Shown here in pieces: positions 52,874 to 62,140 of a stretch of 64,000 nt of DNA. The notes beneath the pieces are model-generated. The model made no database searches and had not been told where the DNA came from. It worked only from the letters and a program-made list of their open reading frames with translations. This DNA comes from Oenanthe sinensis. Taxonomy: Eukaryota; Streptophyta; Magnoliopsida; Apiales; Apiaceae. The position numbers and the translations under genes are program-made. Positions within the stretch are counted from its first letter, which is position 1. Every line of letters begins with the position of its first letter. The DNA lies in contig CM053796.1 in assembly GCA_028671895.1 (NCBI GenBank), forward strand, positions 40,112,860-40,176,859. Reading direction: 5' to 3'.

Positions 52874-54905
52874 TCAATATATATATAAGACGAGGGCGGT
52901 GAAGTGGCGCTCCTAATATCGCTCCGTTCTATTTTTCTAATTTTTTCCGATTTTCACAATTTTAAATGCTAATAATTAAAACTTTCTTTTCAGCCATTGG
53001 AATTTTAGAGAAAAAAAAGATTTGATATACAAGGTTTAAAAGGAAAAAAAGAAAAAAGAAATAGCTATGATTAAAAATTAAAAGGAAAATAAGAAATAAG
53101 AAATAACTATTTTTTAGAGATGGTAAGAAATAAGTTTTATATGGAGTTTTTTTAACTAATTTTTAGAGATGACGATTATAAAAAGGTAACAATGATTTTT
53201 ATGTTAATTTACTATTTTATAGAAGTGACCAAAATTATAAAGATACAATGATTTTATAAATTAAATTTGACACTAAATTTTTCAACAGACAATTTATAAC
53301 ATATTTTTAAATATTAATAATTAAAACTTATTTTATTATTATCAAAATTATAATAATAATTTTTTTGAAAAGATTTAATATATAAAGTTTAAAAGAAAAA
53401 GAAACATAAAAATAACTATTTTTTAGAGATTACAAGAAATAACTATAATATAGAAATTTCGTACATATTTTTTAGAGATGACAATTATAAAAATGTCATA
53501 ATAATTTTTATATAGAATTTTCATAACTATTTTTAACAAATGACAAGAAATACGTTACTATTTTTAGAAGTGACAAGAATTATAATTAGACAATGATTTT
53601 GTAATCGAGATCAGTCTATATAAAGAATTCAGTCCTTTTTAATGTACAATTACTAAAGATTTAGGTATTACAAATTTTCATATACTAATTATGAATGTGA
53701 TCGTAATATATATATCTTCGTTGCAAACTTTTAATAATACTTATATAGTTTACGTTTGGTTTTTTTTTTTTTATAATTATATATACTCGATTGATGTTCA
53801 TCTAATAATTATTTGTAATGTTTATACATTTAATTTTATTCTTTATCTTTAAATTTCAGGGTATGCACATGAAATTCTTAATATAGTTCGAAGAGGAAGA
53901 GGAAAGATGAGAGAGAAAGAGCTCAACAACTTAAATCACCACGTATCTCGTAGATATGATTTACGTCTATATCTGTATCAACACAAACACTTAGTCTTTA
54001 AAGGAGGATGTATTTTTAATATACAATTGATTTATGATTTGTTACGATTGTTTTTTACGTAAAACTTAGTTTTGGTATAATGATCTATTAACTAAAATTT
54101 AGATGTTTTCAATATCTAATTTATGATTTTAATATTAATTTTATTACGAGCAGTGTTGTAAAAAGTGAGAATCAGACTTAATAGACAAATGCACCATCCA
54201 GTGATCAATCGGATAGTTAGAGACTAATCAGACTGATTAATTCGGTATTCAGATTATTAATTAGTACGGTAGTCCACCCAATAGGGATTAATCAGCAATT
54301 AATCCCGATTAATTACTAATTTTTAGAACAATGATTACGAGACATGAGTTTTTTGCTAAAATTAGATTAGATTCCTTCGATTTTTCTTTTATTTTTTCGG
54401 TTTCTTCCCAAATTTCAAATTCTTACTGTCAGATAATGTTTACAGATGAGACGTGAATTTTATTTTACGTGAGAGTATGAGAGCGGGAGAAACGTATTTA
54501 ATTTGAAGGCGGGTCGAAATTAATTATTATGTTTTTTTATATTTAAAAATTAATTTCACATATTTTTAAGATAGGTAGAATAACGAGAGAATGCGTTATT
54601 AAGAAGAAATATGTTTAATGAGAAGACGGTTCGAGATTAATTATTATATTATTATATATTTATAAATTTTCTTCTATATATATATATATATTTTTAAAAG
54701 GTCATCGCGATATATAAATGAGAAGATGACATTATAAGGCCATATACATGTAAGTTGTAAGTAAATTATTTAATTTTCACATTATTTTATTGGTATTTAT
54801 TTATTTGTTAAATATTTTTAAATTTAAAAATATATTATAATGCCGTTATTTTTAAATTTAAAAATATATTATAATGCCGCCGCGAAGTGTGACTTATAAT
54901 ACTAG
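52874..54905 (+). mobile_element. Probable non-autonomous Helitron
   Basis: Starts TCAATATATATATAAGACGA after A, close to the plant Helitron TC...TATATnAnAAGAG theme, and ends ATAATACTAG before T. Insertion between A and T and a CTAG end fit Helitrons. A GC-rich GCCGCCGCGAAGTGTGAC 12 bp before the end looks like a decayed terminal hairpin. The interior shows two related segments (about 52,960-53,270 and 53,290-53,600) and a tandem 36-bp duplication near 54,812-54,880. No Rep/helicase was seen. Confidence 0.45.
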
Positions 54906-54958
54906 TTAAGATACAACAGACTTTAAAGCCACTTGAATTGCTTGGTGAGTTAAAAGCA

Positions 54959-56175
54959 GGGTTAAATCTCAAAATGATCACTGAAGTGAAGGGCATATAT
55001 CAAATAAGTGACTCTAGTTATCGGGGTCTCATTTGTATCACTATAGTCGAGAGTGATGACAAAACCGTTAGTCAACAAATTGACTTAACAGAAAATTAAA
55101 CGGAAACGTCAGACAAGACCATCAACTCGCGCGTGAACAACAGCTATATCCATATGTGTATTTTTTAAAATAAAATATATATTTTTCTTTTAAAATTTTA
55201 ATCTTTTTTCTTTATTTATACAAAAATTAAAATTTTTTAATAAAAGTAAATTTTTAATTTTAAAATCTCAATTTTTTTCTAAATTATAAATAAATATTAT
55301 ATCTCTAAAAAATAAAAATTTAACTAAAATTTTAAAATTTTAAAATTTTTTAAAAAATCTTAGTCTGATTTTAAAAATTTTAAACTAAAATTATGTCAAG
55401 TATTAATCTGATTTTAAAATTTTAAAAAAAAATTCTGATTTTAAAATTTTAAAAAATTCTTAGTCTGATAAGAATATTTTTAAATCGGAATTTTAAATCT
55501 TAAATCGGAATTTTTTTAAAATTTTAAAATCAGAATTTTAAAATTTTAAATCGGAATTTTTTTAAAAAAATTTTAAAATGGGAATTGTTTTTAAAAAAAA
55601 TTTAAAATCAGATTAAGATTTGAAAATAATTTTTTAAAAAAAATTTTAAAATCAGAATATGAATTTTTTCAAAATTTTAAAATCAGAATTTTTTTTCCAA
55701 AATTTTTAAATCAGATTAAGATTTGAAAATAATTTTTTTTAAAATCAGAATAAGAATATTTTAAAATTTTAAAATCAGAATTTTTTTAAAAAAAATTTAA
55801 AATCAGATTAAGATTTGAAAATATTTTTTTTTTAAAATTTTTAAAATCAGAATAAGAATTTTTTAAAATTTAAAAAATTTAAATCGGAATTTTTTTTAAA
55901 AAAAATTAAAATTAGATTAAGATTTGAAAATAATTTTTTTTTAATTTTTTAAAATCAGAATAAGAATTTTTAAAAAATTTAAATTTTTTTTTAAAATTTT
56001 AAAATCAGATTAAGATTTGCCACGTCACCTCCACATCACTTTCCGGTAGTCAACAAGTCAAACTAACGGCTATGTCATCACTGTCAACTAGAGTGGTGCA
56101 AATGAGATGCCAATAACTAGAGTGACTAATCTGATACCAGGCTCTCATTTCAGTGAGCACTTTGAGATTTAACCC
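54959..56175. mobile_element. Second left arm and shared right arm of the GGGTTAAATC Mutator-like family
   Basis: 54,959-55,560 repeats 50,035-50,705 with only a few changes, starting with the same terminus. From there to 56,175 it forms a 1,217-bp terminus-to-terminus unit. The flank left of 54,959 (TTAAAAGCA) does not match the 10-bp repeat at the right end, so this inner terminus is not the original insertion end. Confidence 0.55.
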
Positions 56176-56699
56176 GTAAAAAAAGTCCTAGTTGTACGAA
56201 GATTCCATTAACAAAGCTATGAGTGGAGGCTGGGGAGCCTTTTGGAGCTTTGTTAGTGACATTTTTTCAGATTAAAATTCTTCCTTAGCAAGGAAACAAC
56301 CAGGATTCGATACTTCATTATTATTCAGCTGCCCTCATTTTCTTGCTTTTTCGAGCCCTCATTTTCTTGCTTTTTCGAGTCATGTTTACACATGTTCATG
56401 TCGAATATCCTATCTTCTCATCTACTAGTAGGAGACTTGGAGTATCCTCCTTCAATTTAATCATTTTAAATAAAATTAAGGTCGGGGATGCGAGATTTAC
56501 ATGATGAACCTGGGAGAACAATTAAATCGAAAAAAAAATTGCAAAAAGAATTATAGTTTGAACTTTGAAGCAATTTTCTTACGAAGAAATCCTTGGAAAT
56601 TTTACCATTTAGGCGCACACCGCGTGTCATTGGTAATGATTCTACTATGGCCATTGGTAATGATTCTACTAAGGTGCTACAAAAACGTCAATCTTTGGG

Positions 56700-57190
56700 G
56701 CATAATTTTGTCTTTGTATCCATTATAAATTATGAGAATATTGAGAATGATAGAGAGTCGAACTTGAGACCTCCCCGCCAACCGAGCACTAATACCATGT
56801 TGAGTAAGTAGCTCATTTTTAAGGTTAGACAATACATGAAGTTTGTATAGCAAATGTGGAATGCCTCCATAATTAGATTTGGTGAGATCATGCAATATTG
56901 TTCATTTGAGAGTAGATGAGTACAAAATCCCGGAATTACGGTATATCGACATTCAAATAAATATGATAAGAACTCCGAGCAGAATCGGAGGCTCTGATAC
57001 TATGATGACATTATAAATTATAGATTGTGAACAAGATAATTATGAAGATAAAGAATAGAGCACAATGCAGGAACCAAAAAAAAGAGAAAATTAAAGACTA
57101 CATTTCTTTTACTTATCTTCCTAAGTCAATACATTTTTCTCGTATACATATCAGTGCTAGTTATTATTAAAAGTCTATATTGCCCTAATA
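56700..57190 (-). mobile_element. Copia-like 5' end: LTR and primer site, minus orientation
   Basis: On the minus strand, TTAAGGAATAAAAGTAGTAT starts at about 57,208. The LTR body runs to about 57,017, followed by AGTATCAGAGCC, close to the initiator-Met primer site. Its body matches, in the opposite orientation, the LTR pieces at 59,132-59,162 plus 62,006-62,140. The interior toward 56,700 has no intact frame. Confidence 0.5.
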
Positions 57191-57211
57191 CTACTTTTAT
57201 TCCTTAATATC

Positions 57212-57467
57212 TTAAAATATAATATAAGATCCATTTGGGGTCTTCCTCTAAGAGCTGGTTACTAAACATGGTATCAGAGGTCAGGTTGACAAAGGTCTCG
57301 GGTTCGAATCTCTGCCACCCCAAATATTCTCACAATTTAATGGACACGAAGGCAAAAAGTGCCCAAAAGATGGGTGTCTGTGATCCACTCTTCAACAAAA
57401 AAATGGGATTTCGAGTGAGGGGGAATATTAAAATATAATATAAGATCCATTTGAGGTCTTCCTCTAA
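57212..57467 (+). mobile_element. TRIM-like mini LTR element
   Basis: Two direct repeats of about 40 bp (57,212-57,251 and 57,428-57,467) begin TTAAAATATAATATAAGATC. After the first comes TGGTATCAGAGG (primer site for initiator tRNA-Met) and GGGTTCGAATCTCTGCCA. Just before the second is the purine tract GAGGGGGAAT. At about 256 bp this is the layout of a terminal-repeat retrotransposon in miniature, or a copia remnant with a very short LTR. Confidence 0.5.
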
Positions 57468-57582
57468 TACCTTAAGATTTTAGATAAAATAATTAAAGCA
57501 TAATTAGCTACCAGGAGTCAACAAGCAGACGCAGACGAAAACTCCTTAAAATTATTAGTACGGGTGGAAAACTACCTTCAAA

Positions 57583-58032
57583 TTTTTTTTTTTTGAAAAA
57601 TTTGAACTTGCATTAAACTTTTACAGAATCAAGATTACATATGATAAACTCTGGAGCATTAGAGACCCACTCCGCAAGACCTGACATGGAACATGCCACC
57701 CTTGCCAAATTATGGGCTACAGTATTCGCAGATCTATGCACAAACAAGACTAACACTTCATCATAGTGTTTAAGAGTATCAATACAATCCTCAACGATCG
57801 TATGAAAATATGTAAGCCCTCCTTCTCCCTTAACTGTATCTACCAAAATCTTTGCATCACTTTCAAAAATACACTTGCTGTACCTCTAGTTCTTTGTCCA
57901 CATTAACGCCTCCTTTAGACTCATGGCTTCTGCTCCCCTTGATTGAAATCTTCCCTCCACTACGTTACTTCTGGCTCGAAGAAAACCCCCCCTCTCATCC
58001 CAAATAACACACCCCACACCCACCTTCGAATC
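57583..58032 (-). pseudogene. 5'-truncated LINE: RNase H domain remnant with A-tail
   Basis: The minus-strand frame from 58,032 to the stop at 57,613 reads as the C-terminal RNase H (RVT_3) domain of plant non-LTR elements. It has DSKVGVGCVIWDERGG with the first catalytic Asp, AEAMSLKEALMW with the Glu, FESDAKILVDT with the second Asp, and FVHRSANTVAHNLAR with the His. A TAG at 57,886-57,888 interrupts it in frame. After the stop comes a short tail ending in an A-run (T12 at 57,583-57,594). The reverse transcriptase part is missing, so it is a dead-on-arrival LINE copy. Confidence 0.7.
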
Positions 58033-58039
58033 TTTTGTT

Positions 58040-59162
58040 TATGACAACAATAATAATCTAGTCCATGCCTCGAAAATAAAGTGTTAAAGAACTATCAAAT
58101 GATATTTTTGGCTCGTGTTTAACAAGCAACATCAGTGGTTTTGAGGTCAATAACAAAATTTATTGACATAAAACTGCTAGCAGATATGTTCAAGACATAA
58201 GCAAGTGGCTTATAACCAAAAATTCTGATCATTTTTTTCTTGTGAAAATATAAGCCGAGACCTCACTCCAAAATTGTGTAGCTTGAAAAATAACATTGGA
58301 GTAAGTCAGTGCTTGAGCTAATTGAATAATTTAGCTTGCATAGTCAAGTTGCTATAATTCTATCCAGAAATTACACTGAGACTAGGCTACCTCAAAATAT
58401 TCTCAAAGTGGTCGATTTAGGAACCTGTACGACTCATAATTGTTGGGTTATGTAACCTAATTTTTAGAGATCATCAAGTATGGAGCTTTGTTTACTCGAA
58501 ATTGTGCTTTTTCACGAGTTGTTGAAGCTGAGAGGTCACTCCATTGAAGTGACCTAGTACTCATGCTTATTTTGAGTTCTGTGAGCAATAGTCTTCTAAT
58601 GGCAAGCGTAGCTAGGATAAATGTTTATCATAATCCTCTAATGGGAAGCAAAACCAGGACTTGAATGAAGTTTAAACAGTCCCCTAATGGCAAACAAATC
58701 CAGGATTACTCTAATGGCAAATAAAGTCAGGGTCCTTTAATGGCATTAAAAGCCAAAAATGGAAAGTAAAGTCAGGGTCCTTTAATGGCAAGTAAAACGA
58801 GGACATGAACTTGAATATGTCCTCTATTATGAGAGCATGGAGAACCTGTCGGACAATGATGAATATATTTTGTACACTCCAATGGTTTGATATCATGTGT
58901 GGTTAATGAAGAGGTGGAGAATACATCAACAACTTTACTGGGAAAGGAATGAATGAAGAGATCGATGGATAATCAAGAAAAGAAGACATGCTTCGGTTTG
59001 CTATTTTTGCTTTTTGCCGGAATATTGTTTGAAATGTTTGCATCATGTGGTTGCTTAAACATGCAGTCTATTGTCTTCTTCAAACTAAGAGTTTCACTGT
59101 GTTCTCACTCCTTATTTTGAGGGGGAATATTAAGGAATAAAAACAGTATAAGGGTAGTATAG
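58040..59162 (+). mobile_element. Copia-like 3' interior, purine tract and first part of the 3' LTR
   Basis: The purine tract TTGAGGGGGAATAT (59,117-59,131) precedes TTAAGGAATAAAAACAGTAT, the LTR start also seen inverted near 57,208. The LTR is interrupted at 59,163 by the gypsy mini-element and resumes at 62,006. Upstream DNA has no intact frame but includes the minisatellite at 58,588-58,800. Confidence 0.5.
58588..58800. repeat. Degenerate minisatellite (CTAATGGCAAATAAAGTCAGG-like units)
   Basis: About seven diverged copies of a 25-40-bp unit. Each contains (C/T)TAATGG(C/G)A followed by AA(A/G)CAAA/AGTAAA and CAGG or CAGGAT. The best-conserved pair, AAAGTCAGGGTCCTTTAATG, recurs 46 bp apart near 58,724 and 58,770. 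Confidence 0.65.
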
Positions 59163-62005
59163 TGTAATATCCCGTACTTTTTTAGATTATTAATAATAAA
59201 AATGATTAAAATTTGATAAAAATTAGGAATTAAAATTAGATTAGAATAATAAGCTTTCGAATATGGGTCGGATTTGATTCTAATATGTTTTGTTTTAGGG
59301 TTTTAAAACTCGCTATATTGATTGAGATCTCCTTATTCTTTCATATTCTTTTCGAGTCACCAAGACTAAAAACTTATAAATCTCTCTCGATACACAATCT
59401 TTATTCCTTTTCTTCGTCTTTTTTATTAAAATTCGTAGGATTTTTCATATACAACTCAACCATCTTGTAAAATTCGTAATAAATTCATCGTAATCGGAAT
59501 TCGTTGGTTCTGGACTTTTCGGAAACATCTTTTCTTTCTCTACGACTTTTATAATTTAAGTTTTTTGAGAAAACATAGTTTAGGAGGTCAAAACGGTCAA
59601 TTACAGATCTGGACAAATTCAGAATTATAGAGGCGTTCGAAGTTTGCGATGCGATGTTTTTGTTTGGGTGCAAGAGATTGAATATGTGTTTGAAGATGAT
59701 GTAGATTCTTGAATTTTGATGGTGTTACATGTGTGTCATGATTTTTAGTGTCGACTTTGGAGGTAAAATACCTTTTGACTTATTTTTATTTTCGAATTTT
59801 TTTTTGATACTGTGAATTTAAAATTTCGTATAAGATATAAGAATATTGTTTTCGAACTGTATAAGATATAAGATATAAGATATGAGAATCTTTGAAACTC
59901 AGTCACTACATTTCGAACCCATTCGTAATTTACGTTATAGTTCCGGAATTAGTCTTAGATATCCTTATTAGGGGCACAAGTGTGCACTCTTAGATACATT
60001 CTAAGTGCGCATGATTATTGAACTTTATATCCCGTCCACTAGGAAAGTGTGGTAAAGAATAAGATGCTGGTTACTGGCAAAGTGTGGCAGTAGAACAAGA
60101 TTTTGGAACTTTATAAGATTGTCGTACTGTTTTCATTAAAGGATTTTATTAAATATTAAAACTGTGGGTTGAATTGTTTTTCTCAAATGGTTTTCAAGAC
60201 TTATATTATTTTTGAAGGAAAATTGTTTTATTAAAACACCCACTAATTTTTGAGAATATTTGTAAGTCGATTGTTACTTGTTCGCTGTGTAACTCATTAC
60301 TTACAATTTTCAGGTTGATGTAAGGGGAAGTTGGAGTATTTTGGATTTCGAGGATCTTAGATTTGTAGTAGATTGATTGTGGACTTGCCATTGTTAGTTG
60401 CGTTTTTGTAATAGTTATCTTCGTAATAGAAAATTTATATTAATAATTATATTGTATTTTAGATTTTGTAAGATTAACGGCCCGAAAAGGGCGGGCTGTT
60501 ACAGTTGGTATCCAGAACTCTAGGTTCAAAACCTGTAGACTGCCATTAGGCTTGACCTGTAGGTAACTTGGGTGATTCGTGACTATTCGGGTAGACGTGT
60601 GAGTATTTTTTTGGAGTATTGAATTTTTGAGAATTTGAGGACCAAATTCTTTTTAAGGAGGGTAATATGTAATATCCTGTATTTTTTTAGATTAATAATA
60701 ATAAAAAGGATTAAAATTTAATAAAGATTAGGAATTAAAATTAGATTAGAATAACTGGCTTTCGAATATGGGTCGAATTTGATTCTAGTAGGTTTTGTTT
60801 GAGGATTTTAAAACTCTATATATTGATTAAGATCTCCTTATTGTTTCATATTCTCTTCGAGTCACCAAGACTAAACAGTTATAAATCTCTCTCGATACAC
60901 AATCTTTATTCTTTTTCTTCGTCTTTTTTATTATAATTCGTATGATTTTTCATATACAACTCAACCATCTTGTAAATTTTGTAATAAATTTATCGTAAGT
61001 CGAAATTCGTTGGTTTTGGACTTTTCGGAAACATATTTTCATTCTCTACGACTTTTGATTTAAGTTTTTTTGAAAAAACATCATTTAGGAGGTCAAAACG
61101 GTCAATTACAGATATGAACAAATTCAGAATTATAGAGGCGTTCGAAATTGGAGATGCGATGTTTTTGTTTGAGTGCAAGGGATTGAATATGTGTTTAAAG
61201 ATGGTGTAGATTCTTGAATTTTGATAGTGTTACATGTGTGTCATGGTTTTTAGTGTCCACTTGGAGGTAAATATATCTTGACTTACTTTTATTTTTGAAA
61301 AGGATTTTGATACTGTGAATTTCGAATTTCGTATAAGATATAAGAATATTGTTTTCGAACTGTATAAGATAAAAGATATGAGAATATTTGAAACTCAGTC
61401 TCTACATTTCGAACCCGTTCATTATTTACGTTATAGTTCCGGAACTAGCCTTAGATACCCTTATTAGGGGCACAAGTGTACACTCTTAGATACATTCTAA
61501 GTGCGTGTGATTATTGAACTTTAGATCCCGTCCACTGGAAAAGTGTGGTAAAGAATAAGAATAAGATGTCGGTCACTAGGAAAATGTGGTCGTAGAGCAA
61601 GACTGTGGAACTTTATAATATTGTCGTACTGTTTTCATTAAAGGATTTTATTAAATATTAAAACTGTGGGTTAGATTGTTTTTCTCAAATGGTTTTCAAG
61701 ACTTATATTATTTTGAAGAAAAATTATTTTATTAAAACACCCACTGATTTTTGAGAATTTTTGTAAATCGATTGTTACTTGCTGGGCTGTATAGCTCATC
61801 ACTCACAATTTTTAGGTTGATGTAAGAGGAAGTTGAAGTACTTTGGATTTCAAGGATTTTAGATTTGTAGTAGATTGATTGTGGACTTACCATTATTAGC
61901 TGCGTTTTTGTAATGGTTATTTTTGTAATAGAAATTTTGTATTAATAATTGTATTGTATTTTAGATTTTGTATGATTAACGGCCAGAAAATGGCGGGTTG
62001 TTACA
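59163..62005 (+). mobile_element. Gypsy-type mini LTR element with a 164-bp interior
   Basis: 5' LTR 59,163-60,503 (1,341 bp) and 3' LTR 60,668-62,005 (1,338 bp) both start TGTAATATCC and end TGTTACA. Perfect 5-bp target duplications TATAG flank the element (59,158-59,162 and 62,006-62,010). The interior begins with TTGGTATCCAGAAC (primer-site-like). It ends in codons EFEDQILFKEGNM, whose stop overlaps the LTR start; this is the usual tail of a Ty3/gypsy polyprotein. No other coding remains. The LTRs differ at many scattered positions and small indels, so the insertion is older than the one at 30,555-38,020. Confidence 0.85.
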
Positions 62006-62140
62006 TATAGACTTTTAATAATAACTAACACTAATATGTATACGAGAAGAATGTATTATTTTGGGAAAATAAGTAAAAGAAATGTAGTCTTTAAGTTTCT
62101 CTTCTTCTTTGTTCCTGCATTGTGCTGTATTCTTTTTCTG
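62006..62140 (+). mobile_element. Remainder of the interrupted copia 3' LTR
   Basis: Continues from 59,162 after removal of the gypsy mini-element. The sequence matches the reverse complement of about 57,040-57,177, including GACTTTTAATAATAACTA and TTCCTGCATTGTGCT. Confidence 0.6.

Larger units (their letters stand above)
50035..56175. mobile_element. Large nested Mutator-like element with GGGTTAAATCTCAAAGTG termini
   Basis: The outer ends GGGTTAAATCTCAAAGTG and CACTTTGAGATTTAACCC are inverted. Identical 10-bp direct repeats GTAAAAAAAG flank them (50,025-50,034 and 56,176-56,185). Block A has the empty site at about 28,970. Inverted similarity extends inward over the region around TGACAAAACCGTTAGTCAA. 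The interior holds a solo LTR, a Helitron and a second copy of the left arm. No transposase was seen. The target-duplication length and end type fit a Mutator-like element. Confidence 0.7.
38795..56690. repeat. Segmental duplication, block B
   Basis: Direct-orientation copy of 17,454-29,420. It is longer because of insertions at about 39,108-41,089, 43,128-43,360, 47,986-49,445 and 50,035-56,175, and lacks several segments of block A. It begins abruptly with ATCAAGCTGGATG, in the middle of the last MACPF exon, and fades near 56,690. Confidence 0.88.

Noticed and set aside
57240..57320. Possible tRNA gene near a TGGTATCAGAGG and GGGTTCGAATC pair
   Set aside because: No acceptor stem or cloverleaf. 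The motifs fit a retroelement primer site and its usual downstream sequence.
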